Part shown: in pieces, positions 1 to 10,770 of the stretch
Layout: each line of letters opens with the position of its first letter
Position numbering within the stretch: the first letter of the stretch is position 1
Origin: Microthyrium microscopicum
Taxonomy: Eukaryota > Ascomycota > Dothideomycetes > Microthyriales > Microthyriaceae
NCBI GenBank assembly: GCA_010405405.1
Contig: MU004236.1
Coordinates: 1,928,070 to 1,992,069 of the forward strand
DNA: 64,000 bases
Direction of reading: 5' to 3'
The notes under the pieces: generated by a model
The model's input: the letters and a program-made list of their open reading frames with translations, nothing else
What the model was told of the DNA's origin: nothing
Database searches by the model: none
Translations under genes and position numbers: made by a program

Positions 1-535
1 CGCCGCCGGTATTAGAATGGCGTTGAGGCGACAAGTGCTCGCGGAGCGCCCGTGTCAGAAACGTGTTGTGTTGTTGAATCTCAAGAACATGTCGCGAATT
101 CTCCTGGAAGGTCAAGACTCCAGAGATGGAAAGAATAGATCAGACTGGGTAGAGACGGGAGGGATGCGGCGAAATAAAGTGAATGGCTGGGAATAATGAA
201 GAGTAATTAATGTACAGATGGATGTGAAGGTGCTTGGCCTGAACGAATGCAGGACGACCTGACTGTCCTGGTTATTTTTGTACACGCCAAGCCGAGGTTT
301 GTCCAATTAGAGATGCGTGTTTCAGCGGGGCAAATGCATACTAGAGAGGAAACGGCTGAAAGAGCTGGGGAGTTATGCACTGAGTAATCAATATAACACC
401 ATCCCAAGCCAATCAACATCCGCGAGCGGCAAGAAAGACAGCAAGCGGTAAGAAAGAAGCCAAAAGTGGCCTGAAGGAGAATAGTGATTCAGTTTGTAGC
501 GCGCCAATTGTGGCAGGCCAGATCAGATGGTTCCT
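1..535. other. Intergenic, no gene seen
   Basis: The short open frames here overlap on opposite strands and show no recognisable domain or splice structure. I see only intergenic DNA leading to the MITE. Confidence 0.5.
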
Positions 536-540
536 CATCG

Positions 541-848
541 GGGAGGGTTAGCAGCTCAGATTCTGCTCTTTTTGTTAGCTCGTTTTCTAACCAAAAGCAG
601 ACTGATTAGGCCTTTTTGGCTCTAGCATGTAACCTTATTGTTTCCACAAAATATTTAGGCTGGACAGCTTTGAGCGGCTCAACCAATAATAAGCTACAAA
701 TAGTGCCGCTATACCTTTTCGAGGAGTTCAGATTGAGTTCACGGCGCCAGAACTCAGCTCTGGCGCCGTGAACTCGTTCTGATCTACTAGCCGCTTTGGG
801 TGAAGATCGCCAAATAAAAAGAGCAGAATCTGAGCTGCTAACCCTCCC
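541..848. mobile_element. MITE-like non-autonomous element
   Basis: A 308-bp unit with 33-bp perfect terminal inverted repeats: 541-573 (starting GGGAGGGTTAGCAGC) matches the reverse complement of 816-848, and weaker inverted similarity continues inward. It is flanked on both sides by CATCG (536-540 and 849-853), read as a 5-bp target duplication. It has no coding capacity and lies about 700 bp upstream of the phosphatase gene, so it may sit in that promoter region. The superfamily cannot be assigned from the ends alone. A perfect 17-bp hairpin lies inside it. Confidence 0.8.
735..775. repeat. 17-bp perfect inverted repeat (hairpin) in the MITE
   Basis: The left arm 735-751 (GAGTTCACGGCGCCAGA) is the exact reverse complement of 759-775, with a 7-nt spacer. 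It sits inside the 308-bp element, right of centre. Confidence 0.9.
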
Positions 849-853
849 CATCG

Positions 854-1519
854 AGACTCCTCACTGCTCACTGCTCACTGCCAATTCGCTCCTGCTCAGT
901 TGCTCGACAAGCTGCAGACACTCAGTACTGGAAGGAGCAATCCACAGTCAGTCGGTCGTTCCTTCTTTCTATCGCCATCAACGACTCCTTTGCTCTTTCC
1001 CAAAATATTCACTCTACCAAATCCCCAACACCAACTACATCTCCTCGAATTTGTTTATGGCTCTGTGAGCTTCCTCTAATACTCCTTCATCTTCCTCTTC
1101 AAACCCCGATTTGCGAGTCAATCTTTGCGACATACACCTGTTCGCCCTCCAGACCCCATCTATCACCAACACTATTTTCCATTGCGCCAACCGTTTGCCG
1201 TTGGAATCCTGCACCTGTGAGCTCCTACATCGCGGCGCTTAGAGGATCAAATCCGCCTATACCATTCCTTTCTTCCTTTCTATCTGTCAATTCATTGATT
1301 GTGCTCGGTATGTTGGTTCTGTGCCGCAACTTCACTTCCCTGCCCGCCTATTACTCCTTTTGTTTCATGCCGCATTGCTCATGCCAACCTGCAAGTCGTG
1401 TTTCTGTCTGTTTGCACTCTCTTGTCCCTAAGTCTCCTTCTTCCTTCCTTCATCTTCACTGAGCAGCAGTCTCAACTACTTCATCTCCTGTTGAGCTGCT
1501 CACGCTTGCGCTGCTTTCC
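854..1519. promoter_or_regulatory. Promoter and 5' leader region of the phosphatase gene
   Basis: Pyrimidine-rich DNA with many CTTCCTTC and TCCTCTTC tracts, typical of fungal promoters and long 5' leaders. No supported gene and no clear TATA box. Exact transcript start is unknown. Confidence 0.4.
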
Positions 1520-4500
1520 TTGCCTTCATACATGCCGTCAACTTTCGCCATGTCTTCCACTACCGTGTTTTACGAAGCTGACAGTCCTACGCTGAAAAGG
1601 TCCAAATCTGAAAACGACAGTCCAACCTTTTTCGCCTTGTGTCCAACTCCAAAGAAAGTCGAATTCACTATTACTGCGCTCCCTCTACCTTCTCCCACTC
1701 CCAGGACGCCGCGTCGAACCTACGAATCTTCACATCGCAGAAAGGCCAGCATCGAAAAGTCGGGAAGGAAAGTTACAAGCCGGTCTTCCAACATGCAGGC
1801 ACAAAAACCGTCGGCGTTTGCCATGCAACAAGCACCTTCCTTCATGACCGTCTTTCAAAAATCCAATGCCAGCGAGACAAACTCATCAACGCATAGTTCC
1901 AATACCTCACAATCAGATTTATCCAAAGACTCGCATGGACCAGATACGATATTCAGCCCCATAGAGCCTACATCCTTCAACCCATTCCACCAACCGCGGA
2001 ATAGCACTTCAACATCTGCCTCAGAGTCCACCGATTCTTCACCAACTACTACCGTGTCCCTGGATTCATCGAGTATGACGGAACCTTCGCCTGGACCATC
2101 CCCTCAGTCTCCAACCGCCATGCAATTTGCCATGACCGAATCGAGGTTCACGCCAATAGAGGCAGAAACAAAGCCAATGCTACCACCAACGCTTCCTGTA
2201 TTTGAAATGAAGCCCGTGCCTACCTCTTCATCGAGAAAGCCACGGAACCTGAAGAATCTAGCGGTCAATACCACAGCATCTTATAATCTTGGTCGCGCAA
2301 TCGCAACTGCTCCTCTCAAGACTCAAGATACGAGTTCCCGAGTTTCGGCGCCCGCTTCTCCAGCCTTTGTAAAGCCGCCCACTCCTCCAAAGCGCAAACT
2401 AGGGAAGATGAGCTTGACGATAATGACCCCGGCAAACAGTAACCTTAATCCTCTAGCCATACCGGCTACACCCTCAGCAATCAATCGTCCAATGACACTG
2501 AGACATTTCCAATCCTCTCCTTCGCTGCCGTTGTATACTGCTGGCGCTGGACCAACTGGTGGAATGACTCTACCTGCAAGACGAACACAACCGGCGCCAC
2601 GAGGATTTGCAGTGATTCCACAAGAAGTCGAGGAGGAGGAAGATGAATTTAACTACGACGTCCCACAGTCTCGAGAAGAAAAGCCGGAGAGCTATCCCAA
2701 CGGACCCATCCGGATATACGAATCGGGTGTTGATCTTTACTACGAGCCGAGCGTCGAAGTCGCGTCAAGGTACGACGTGATCATGAACGTCGCAAGCGAA
2801 GTCTTGAATCCGTTTGATGTTGCCGAAAAAGCCGCACAAACACTACAGATTTCTCAACCAACATTGAATGTTGGTGTACTTAGCGCAGAATCCTCGAATG
2901 CAGGATCACCAACTACGCCAAAAGCCACTCCAATCACCACCAATGCTCCATCAAATATCTTCACTACTCAGCGAAAGCGCCCGGAGTACATTCATATTCC
3001 TTGGGAACATAACACTGACATAGTTCCTGAATTGCTACAATTAGTAAAAGTCATTGATGATCGCGTAAAGCAGGGAAAGACTGTTCTTGTGCATTGCCAA
3101 TGTGGTGTCAGTAGATCGGCAAGTTTGATTGTGGCATATGGCATGTACACAAATCCTCAACTATCTGTTCAGGAAGCGTATGATGCTGTCAAAGCGCGAA
3201 GCAAATGGATTGGACCCAACATGAGCCTTATTATGCAACTCCAGGAATACCGATCAGCAATGCTTCGAGAGGCTCGTCAAGATCAGGGGTCACAGAACCA
3301 AAGCTTCCCTCACCCACGCAAAGTTTCTACTGGACAAATGTCTTCTACTACCGACTCTTTCGATGTCAAGACACCTAGTGAGCCTGCAACGCCTCGAACT
3401 GGTGCCTTTACCCAAGGACGACCAACTTCTCCACAAAGATTAAACTCCTCGGATTTCGGTCCATTCTCAGCTGGCCCCGTAGAGCCAGGTACTGGATCAA
3501 TCTGGGATTCTGCTTTCACACGCTCTTGGGGTACTGGCCGTGCTAATAATGACGCATCAATGCAAGATGTCTCGATGGTCCCTGATACCAATTACGTGGA
3601 CACCAAAGGACATGTTGTTCCTGTAGTCACAATGGTACAAACTGAGCCTTCGCCCGAGAGAAATACACGCCAAAAGCCAAACCCACCTCCTATCTTCTCA
3701 CGGCCTCTACCTTTCCGAAGGGACTTGGATAATGATACACAAATGTCTGATGCTCCACCAATGGAGGAGCCACTGATGAGTCCTCGATCTACCGAATTTC
3801 ATATGACTTCAATATCACCACCATCTAACGTCGAATCTAACGACACATTTCACATTCTATCTCCCACAACAACGGAGTTCCCCACACATCCCGCTTTCCC
3901 CTTGACGCTTCCTCGTGCACCAGCTCCAGCCTCTACTCCTATCGAGGCACCAATACGGTCTCAGATTCCTCCACCTCCACCAGCTCGCGCAGCTCCCTTG
4001 CCTCCACCCAGGAGAGAGGTTCAAATGGAGTCATTGGATTCCATATTCTCGCCTACTGTGACAGGTTTTCCGGAATGGCCTTTGAGCAACTCCCAGCCTA
4101 TCCAAAATGGCCTTGCGCCGCCTTCAAGACCAGCGCAGAGAGTCGACTCTTTAATACCGGACTCTCCTCCTATGAGCCTCGGTGATTCGCCAAAGCCAAA
4201 CATGCGTTTAAGATCAAAGTTCTCAGCGCCCAACTTATCGGAATGCATCAAGCTACAAAAAATCCAGACGGATATCGCCAACAAGCTACCACAAAAGTCG
4301 GCCGAAGCTGAAGAAGCACTGCTTAGTCCCAGAGCTTACAACTTTGTTGCTAATCCATTCCATCGCGTCCCCACTCCGGTCGCTGAGGAGCCTTCCTTGA
4401 CTATACCTGTGGTTCGGAAACAAAAGTCGGCTGATACGCTCACAACTCCACCTGCCACGAGTGACAGCCCATCAACTCCAACACCGAGCGATCCTAGAAG

Positions 4501-4555
4501 TCCCGCTCAGTTTGGCATTAGTCCCATCAATCGAAATATCTGGGGCATGATCTGA
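1520..4555 (+). CDS. msg5: Dual-specificity MAP-kinase phosphatase (Msg5-like)
   Basis: A 1011-residue intronless reading frame. The phosphatase domain is split by an insertion (roughly residues 395-580) and carries the cysteine-phosphatase signature HCQCGVSRS: His525, catalytic Cys526, Arg532. By family knowledge it removes phosphate from Tyr/Thr of MAP kinases, damping cell-wall and pheromone signalling. The long N-terminus and C-terminus are Ser/Pro/Thr-rich and look disordered, with several SP/TP sites and basic stretches that could be MAPK docking sites (inference). A second Met at residue 11 (1550) is an alternative start. The MSG5 assignment rests on the signature and overall architecture; another fungal DSP of the same type is possible. 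Confidence 0.85.
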   Translation: MPSYMPSTFAMSSTTVFYEADSPTLKRSKSENDSPTFFALCPTPKKVEFTITALPLPSPTPRTPRRTYESSHRRKASIEKSGRKVTSRSSNMQAQKPSAFAMQQAPSFMTVFQKSNASETNSSTHSSNTSQSDLSKDSHGPDTIFSPIEPTSFNPFHQPRNSTSTSASESTDSSPTTTVSLDSSSMTEPSPGPSPQSPTAMQFAMTESRFTPIEAETKPMLPPTLPVFEMKPVPTSSSRKPRNLKNLAVNTTASYNLGRAIATAPLKTQDTSSRVSAPASPAFVKPPTPPKRKLGKMSLTIMTPANSNLNPLAIPATPSAINRPMTLRHFQSSPSLPLYTAGAGPTGGMTLPARRTQPAPRGFAVIPQEVEEEEDEFNYDVPQSREEKPESYPNGPIRIYESGVDLYYEPSVEVASRYDVIMNVASEVLNPFDVAEKAAQTLQISQPTLNVGVLSAESSNAGSPTTPKATPITTNAPSNIFTTQRKRPEYIHIPWEHNTDIVPELLQLVKVIDDRVKQGKTVLVHCQCGVSRSASLIVAYGMYTNPQLSVQEAYDAVKARSKWIGPNMSLIMQLQEYRSAMLREARQDQGSQNQSFPHPRKVSTGQMSSTTDSFDVKTPSEPATPRTGAFTQGRPTSPQRLNSSDFGPFSAGPVEPGTGSIWDSAFTRSWGTGRANNDASMQDVSMVPDTNYVDTKGHVVPVVTMVQTEPSPERNTRQKPNPPPIFSRPLPFRRDLDNDTQMSDAPPMEEPLMSPRSTEFHMTSISPPSNVESNDTFHILSPTTTEFPTHPAFPLTLPRAPAPASTPIEAPIRSQIPPPPPARAAPLPPPRREVQMESLDSIFSPTVTGFPEWPLSNSQPIQNGLAPPSRPAQRVDSLIPDSPPMSLGDSPKPNMRLRSKFSAPNLSECIKLQKIQTDIANKLPQKSAEAEEALLSPRAYNFVANPFHRVPTPVAEEPSLTIPVVRKQKSADTLTTPPATSDSPSTPTPSDPRSPAQFGISPINRNIWGMI

Positions 4556-5442
4556 AGCAATCTATAACAACGAGTTACGACATAACGGATCTTAAGGCAC
4601 GCTAGCAACAGGATACGCTGCTCACACCACTGTACGATAATAAAAGCAACGAAGACGAAGAAGAAACTCCATGGTCCAATGTGACCAAATCCAAGCCGCC
4701 CATCCACTCCAACCAAACTTCCGCGGGGCCCACCCAACTTATCAATCCCAAATAATGAAAATACCTATTCACAGTCACACACATATACCAATATATGGTT
4801 ACTTACACGTCAACATTTCCTACCATTTGATTTTTATCTGCTATACCCGCGCTCCTACCCGTGAGACGCACAACCTGTACAATGCAAGCATACGGGAGTC
4901 CTCTGATCGATCTTGGTTTTTCTTTTGTACACACTCCTCCTACATACTCACAATGACGGCCAAAATGCCTTGGCATCTGAAACGGTGCATGGTATTTGGT
5001 GCTGTGAAACTTGTTCTTAGTTTATAACTTTTTACTTCCATCAATGTGTTGGATGCGGAAATATTTATTGGGATGGGCTGAGATGCCCTTATGGTGCCAT
5101 ATGAGTACTCTTTTGGTGCCGATTTGAGCGCCAAAGGTGGGCCTTTTGGTTGGGCGGTGATGGATTTTATGATGGGATGGCATTGGGATGGGAACACGAT
5201 AGTATTGAGTTTAAATTTAATTTATCCACTTCTCATAAGATCATTTCCCGCAATCGAGTAGAGACTGAACATTAACCATCGCATGAAGGTCAAGAAACAG
5301 ATACAAGTCTTCGATATTGATAATGCGCGAATACGTAAAACTACATAGCCTAGATCTCAAACACCAAACTCGAAAACCTAGAGTAAGCGATGGAACCAGT
5401 CAGTCATACTACACATCTCTTCAATCCATCCGAACCATCCTC
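4556..5442. other. Intergenic, no gene seen
   Basis: 3' flank shared by two convergent genes (the phosphatase on plus, the secreted protein on minus). The small open frames here lack domains and credible splice partners. Confidence 0.5.
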
Positions 5443-5921
5443 CTAACAATAAATCTGGAAAGACCGTCTCACACTAACGTCCCAACAAGTCCTCGTCTCA
5501 ATCAAATACGCCGATTCTCCAGTCCAATCCGAGCGATTAAACACTCTTACTATAAAAAGCCCACAGTCAGTACAACCATCAACGTCAACAGCGCAGAGTT
5601 TGCCAAATCAAGTCAACGAATTAAATTTCACGTACCTTCGCAACCGCCTGCTAGGCTGTCTATCTTCATAGATGTCGAGCTATCTGGATAGCATATCCCG
5701 TCATTTACGTACGCTGTTCGGCCGGATCCGGCACAGCGGGGACTTCCACAAAGGTCTAGCTCTGCTGTGTATTGTGGCGCTCGGCTGGTGAGATGGGGAT
5801 GCTCATATAAGGTGGGAATTGAAGATGTGTCTGTGGAGACTGGGTTGAAAGGGAGTACTGAGATTGCTGTGGCTAGGAGGGCGAAGATGGGGAGGATATG
5901 GGTGATGGGAAATTTGGACAT
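5443..5921 (-). CDS. Small secreted cysteine-rich protein
   Basis: Two exons: 5921-5636 and 5549-5443, joined over an 86-nt intron (donor GTACGT, branch TACTGAC, acceptor TATAG), giving 130 residues. The chosen start MSKFPITHILPIFALLATA gives a classic signal peptide; an upstream in-frame Met at 5993 would add 24 residues and bury it. The mature part has six cysteines (contexts DLC, PRCA, GIC, GGC, TCW and a C-terminal YC), compatible with three disulfides. I recognise no family. Such proteins in fungi are often apoplastic effectors or antimicrobial proteins, but that is inference. The intron splits the frame, so a plain ORF search misses the last 35 residues and two cysteines. Confidence 0.7.
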
Positions 5922-6835
5922 GGTGGTGATGGGAGTCGTGGCGATGATGGTGGATTGTGATGGAATGAATTCGAACTCTATTGGCGAGGCCATGGAGGAG
6001 ATTTATACGGAGAGACGAACAATTGACTCATCGTTTGTGCCACTATGCCTACCAAAGCGAGATGTCATATCTATAGTAGAATTGTCACACTTTAGACATC
6101 GAACCCACCGCCTTCTGTCTCCCCGATCCCCAAGACGTTTCATACGCGCCGAAGCGATTGATCTTGAAAAAGGTGATGATAGGTGTTTAGTTGGTGAGTA
6201 CTATCAACCCAACCTCTCGTGAATCACCATGACTTGGCTGGGTTGGTCAACATAGGCACGAAAGTAAGCGGTGGAGACGAAGTACAATAATCACTTGGGT
6301 CGGTCTGTACCTGGTCTGGCTATACTTGATGGACAGCAGCTGTTGGAGCAACTTTGCTAGCTTCTCAACATGTATCAATATCATGAATCACGTTCGTTTG
6401 TGTAGCTTTCGTATATGGCCTTGTCTTGGCCTCCAGATTCTGTAGGCCATTTACTTGGATTGAGTTAGCCGAAAAATTTATGTGCACAAATCCGAGCCTT
6501 GTGTAGGTATTTAAGTAGAAACTTCAAGTTCCTCATCTTTCAATAGATATGAAGATTCCGACTCAAACTGAAAGGATTATCATGGCCTGGGCGGCCAATA
6601 TTCGATGGCTTCGAACACTCATCAGTAACCTGCTGTCAGTCCTACGAGATATTTTTCATCTTGGAGCACATCGTGTATTTCTTAGATAGCAGACAGTCGT
6701 CCAATCGTACCCAACCAGAGAATATGATGGCTGAGCCTTTTCCAACTTCATCCTTCTTTTACAGAGCGGCCGTTTTTTCCCGGGAGTGATCTCATTATCG
6801 CACCCCAAAGCTCATTCTTGGTCCTCCATGCTTCG
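5922..6835. other. Intergenic, no gene seen
   Basis: Promoter side of the secreted cysteine-rich gene and unassigned sequence up to the HET remnant. The long plus-strand frame that begins within the preceding gene is its antisense shadow. Confidence 0.4.
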
Positions 6836-8021
6836 ATGTCAGAATCAGAAGATACGGAAGCAGCCGCGGACATGCCTCAAGGCCTGGACTCAACATTTTC
6901 TAATGAGGCGTGTGCGCACCCATGGCCAGCGAACCAAGATCACCTTTCCGGGACGGCCAAACTCGAAGATTCTGGGAACTCACTCTGCCTTGCCTATCAA
7001 CAGCTAGACCTCGATGAAATGTATAGGCCCGGATTCATTTGCCGTTCAGACGACCCAGCCCGCGTCGAAAAACTCCCAGGTAATGCTGACTGTCAAGACT
7101 GTGCACTTTGCCGCTTCATATTTCAGCTCAACGCTTCGATACCAGGAAGCAGAAGACACCTAGAGCTTGATGCTGGTACGGCTGCTTGACGGAGCCTACT
7201 CTGCGGGTTGCTGTGGAACGCTGCTGGCTCGTTATAAGAGAGACGGCTTTCCTAGCTGGAGCTGGGCAGGATGGCGTGGTAGATTGAACGATATGGAATT
7301 TCTTTCGCATAACTACCTATGAGCCGGCGACAGGATATATCGGCGTAGCCATGGAATCAAGTAACAGTGACTGGATGAAATGGCATGATTCGCAGACTAA
7401 AACTATAAGAGAATACCATTACATTTGGCAAAACGACATCCTGTGCTTTATATTCCAGCATTTGTGGACGTTGACTTCATTGAGAACGACGAGGTATCAT
7501 CGAGTGCCCAACCTCGCGCATTCCGCACCGGCGCTTGTGTCGATGGAACCTATCTTGGTAGATATAATTGAAATGTAAATAACCTTGGCGATCGACCCCG
7601 ACAAAGCCATTGTAAATGTCACCAAACAATATCGCTGTCACAAATCCTGTTGGTTAGAAGACTTGTAAGCAGCTCGCACTATGAGCGAATTGGTTCAGCT
7701 AGCTTGAGTTCTTCGGGAGTTGAAGGCTTTTGCGGTTTGACTGGAGCAGAGATGGAGGAAATAACCATGAAGTAGTATTTCTAGCCGGTATCAACGGTCC
7801 TTTTATGAGGTTGGATGGATTTCGCTACGACATTTAGGGTCTGTCAAGGGTTTTCGGATGGACGCTCGTACCTACCAAAGAAAAATGAGTTGGAAGCGAA
7901 AGCAATGAAGCGTTCATCCGTCAGCGCGAGAGACTGTTTCAAATCGTTTGATATTAACTGTCTGTTAGTTCAGCGCAACGGGATATTGCTGGGAGTCAGC
8001 AGGATCAAAATCAGTCACTAG
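6836..8021 (+). pseudogene. Broken HET-domain (heterokaryon incompatibility) gene
   Basis: The first piece, 6836-7189, has an N-terminal CxxCxLC-type cluster (DCQDCALCRFIF) of the kind often preceding HET domains, then a stop. About 60 nt later, in another frame, FPSWSWAGW appears (7248-7274), the very conserved end-of-HET motif, followed by a stop at 7318-7320. Further pieces at 7351-7578 (DWMKWHDSQTKTI) and 7815-8021 (FKSFDINCLLVQRNG, resembling the usual C-terminal end) are in shifted frames. Most of the HET domain between the first two pieces is missing. Intact HET proteins trigger cell death when unlike hyphae fuse. I read this as a decayed copy with a large internal deletion and several frame breaks. 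Confidence 0.65.
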
Positions 8022-8437
8022 TACGTCAAGTAATACCAAATAGAGATCATATCAGTTCATTCCATTCATCCGTCCATTCAAGAGGACAGACGTTTATCTA
8101 CAGAGCATTAAAAGCGTACTACTGCAACAACAGGGGATTTATCATATCATTTCGCCATGGACCCAAAAACCCGAAAAGGACGGACCCCCTGAAGATAAAG
8201 CGCCCATGGAAATAAAGTAATCCCAATGAAGCTCATTTGAGCCATACAAAATCGTTATTGAGGTACATGGAACTTCGCCATGGATAAACCTTAAGTTTCC
8301 AAGCAACGCCAGCAAAATGGTTTAATACGAGAAAAAAAGAATTATGTAGCAAGAAAAGCGGCTCAAATGGCCGAAGTAGAGGATGATTCAGAGGAGGAGG
8401 AAGTAGTGTCGTCAAGCGGCTCGCCAGAAGTCCGATA
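8022..8437. other. 3' flank of the J-domain gene, no separate gene seen
   Basis: Opposing open frames here look like shadows. The part nearest 8366-8437 may hold the tail of a C-terminal exon of the J-domain gene if an in-frame TAG is read through. Confidence 0.4.
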
Positions 8438-8637
8438 CTATCGAACAGATGCTTTGCGCGTAGACATGACTGGCCGACGGGGTTTGGAGTTGCTCGCTGA
8501 AGCAACCATCGACGGTCTTCGGACGGGGGTTGGTCGGGGATCATGCTCGACGTTTCTGGGACGACTGCTGCCGGGTTCTTCAACATCTGCACCACAAATA
8601 CAATATTAGCCCTGCTCTTTAATAGCCATACGCTTGC

Positions 8638-10770
8638 CTATTGCGTGGAAATTGGATAATTTCTGCCTGTACGCATAGAGGCAAAAGGATTGTAGTCCTT
8701 AGCGGTACTGCTAGTTCGCCTGCTGCTTGTAGGCCGGCTAAAGGCGATGTCATCATTGGTGAAGCGCTTACTGTAGGAGACTGGATAATCTTGGTTGGAT
8801 GGGTAGGACGGAGTGGATGGATATCCTGGGGTCCGCTCGCCGTAGAGTTTATCGCGTGAGTAGTCTCTGTCTCGGTCTCGGCGTGAAGATCGCTCAGGGG
8901 AGCGAGCTCTTGGAACTGCGCGTGAGCCAGCGGAAGTTGACGGCCTCTTTTCAGTTCCATAGGATGATGAAGGACGGCGTGCCTCTCCTCGTGGAGGGAC
9001 CATGCTGGCAAGAGTATGCATCTTTGTGGCGGTTGCTGACGGACGCTCCACCGAAGGACTTCTTCGCCGGGATGATGCCGTGGTTGGGACTCGGGTTTCT
9101 GTTTGATATCGTGGATCTACTTGGACTGGGCGGGCAGATGACCCGCTTGGTTCTTGCTGTGCATAGAGATAAGACGTTGTCTTCACAGGTTTCGCTGGTC
9201 TTTGGGCCTTGGCCGTTCCTGAGCCATTGGTTCCAGAACTCGAGTAGCCAGAATCTGGTAGAACAGAATCTCTTAGCTTAGATGATGCAGTGGCAGTTGC
9301 GTTTCGTCGCGCAGAAGTGTTGGATGTTGGGACTGAATCCATTGTTCGGGCACGGGGCATGCTTGGATAAGGGGCTTCGCTCGTTGGTGGCTCTGTTCGA
9401 TGTCTTGTAGGGGCACCATAATCAGAATTAACAATAGGCGGAGAAGAATTGTGGTGTTGAAGAATTGGCGGACGCTTAGTGTATGGTTCGACGTTTTCTT
9501 TTGTGGTACGTTGTGGAACAGCGCCATCATCTCGTTCAGCCCGTCGTCGGGCTTTCTCACGATCATCTCGTAATCGACGTTCCTCGGCTTCGCGACGAGT
9601 AGTTTCGCGCGCCTCAGCGCGTTGTTGTTCCACGCGAGCATCTTGTTGTTGTTGAAGCTTCTCGGCTTGGATGCGAGCCTCACGGGCTTCACGTGCCTCG
9701 CGGTCACGCTCTGCTGCTAGCCGGTCGCGTTCGGCCTTTTCGGCTTTTCGTGCTGCTCGGTCTCTTACATAGTATTCGTTGCGTTGCCTTTCCTCTGCTG
9801 CCCGCTCGCGCTCGCGCTCCAGTTGCTGTTGGAGCCTAATTCGTTCTCGTTCCTCGCGCGCTAGTTTTTCCCTTTCAACTCTGGGATCTCGCTCTGAAGG
9901 GGACCGACGAGCGGAGCTTCGCGTTGGATCTCTGGTTGATGTTCGACGAGTCATACCAGGTCGTTGTGCAGTCGTAGGTGGTTTCGATCGATTTGACTCT
10001 GTATATTGCTGGGCGGTCTCTGCCATACTGGCATATTTGTGTCCAAGATCGTTGATATCAATCTCAGGATCAGCCGTGCGAGGAGGAGGAGCAGCAGCAG
10101 CGGCGCGTCTCTTCCGTTCCATGTCATCACGTTGACGCTTCTCCTCCTGCCATTGTGTATAACGTTCTTGTTCAGCTTCTTTTCTTGCACGCTCTTGGCG
10201 GATCTGATCTTGACGGGCTTGGTCTTCTCTTCTCCGTTGATCGCGACGTCGCTCATCGTCACGATCAGCGCGAGGGCGCTCTGCTGGCCGGGAAGCCCCG
10301 CCAGCAGGACGTCTCGATGTGCCGAAATAGTCTTCATTATGTTGTCTTGAGTAGTCGGGGATGTCGGTTTCGTCCGCGTAGCCACGAGGAGCTCGGTCTT
10401 GCACATTTGTTGGTCCTCTTGAAGTGTATGCTGTTGTGTTCGCGGTGGCCGGGTAGGCAAAGGTTTGCGCTCTTTGTAGTCCGCGTCCTCCAGGTCCTGG
10501 ACCCCCCATCCGAGCTCTTTCTTTCCTTAACGCCTCTAATCTCATGAGCGCATCATAACGAGACCGCTCATCATCATCTCCAAGGATGGCATAAGCCTGG
10601 TTTAACCGCTGAAATTCATCAGTTCTCTCCTGCCTTAATTCGTCATCCTTGCATTTATCAGGATGTTTTTGAAGCGCGAGCTTGCGAAATGCCTTTTTTA
10701 TAACAATAGGCTCTGCGGTCCTATCCACTCCAAGGACTTCGTAAGGGTCGAAATTTGGAAGATCGGCCAT
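8638..10770 (-). CDS. J-domain (Hsp40/DnaJ) protein with long charged tail
   Basis: 710 residues if unspliced. The J domain is residues 8-75, with the Hsp70-stimulating HPD motif at 36-38 (QKHPDKC). Then comes a Gly/Pro-rich spacer and a long Arg/Glu/Gln-rich region (about 170-420) that predicts as continuous charged helix or coiled coil, then a Ser/Pro/Arg-rich tail. A cytosolic or nuclear co-chaperone is likely (inference). An alternative end is possible: donor GTACAG at 8672 with branch CTAAT and acceptor GTGCAG at 8587 would replace the last 11 residues with an exon 8586-8438 coding a Ser/Pro/Arg-rich tail, total 748 residues. That donor is weak, so I keep the unspliced end as the main call. 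Confidence 0.8.
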   Translation of the reverse strand: MADLPNFDPYEVLGVDRTAEPIVIKKAFRKLALQKHPDKCKDDELRQERTDEFQRLNQAYAILGDDDERSRYDALMRLEALRKERARMGGPGPGGRGLQRAQTFAYPATANTTAYTSRGPTNVQDRAPRGYADETDIPDYSRQHNEDYFGTSRRPAGGASRPAERPRADRDDERRRDQRRREDQARQDQIRQERARKEAEQERYTQWQEEKRQRDDMERKRRAAAAAPPPRTADPEIDINDLGHKYASMAETAQQYTESNRSKPPTTAQRPGMTRRTSTRDPTRSSARRSPSERDPRVEREKLAREERERIRLQQQLERERERAAEERQRNEYYVRDRAARKAEKAERDRLAAERDREAREAREARIQAEKLQQQQDARVEQQRAEARETTRREAEERRLRDDREKARRRAERDDGAVPQRTTKENVEPYTKRPPILQHHNSSPPIVNSDYGAPTRHRTEPPTSEAPYPSMPRARTMDSVPTSNTSARRNATATASSKLRDSVLPDSGYSSSGTNGSGTAKAQRPAKPVKTTSYLYAQQEPSGSSARPVQVDPRYQTETRVPTTASSRRRSPSVERPSATATKMHTLASMVPPRGEARRPSSSYGTEKRPSTSAGSRAVPRARSPERSSRRDRDRDYSRDKLYGERTPGYPSTPSYPSNQDYPVSYSKRFTNDDIAFSRPTSSRRTSSTAKDYNPFASMRTGRNYPISTQ

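Noticed and set aside
5767-6222. 151-codon plus-strand frame
   Set aside because: Antisense to the spliced secreted cysteine-rich gene, which has a signal peptide and splice sites.
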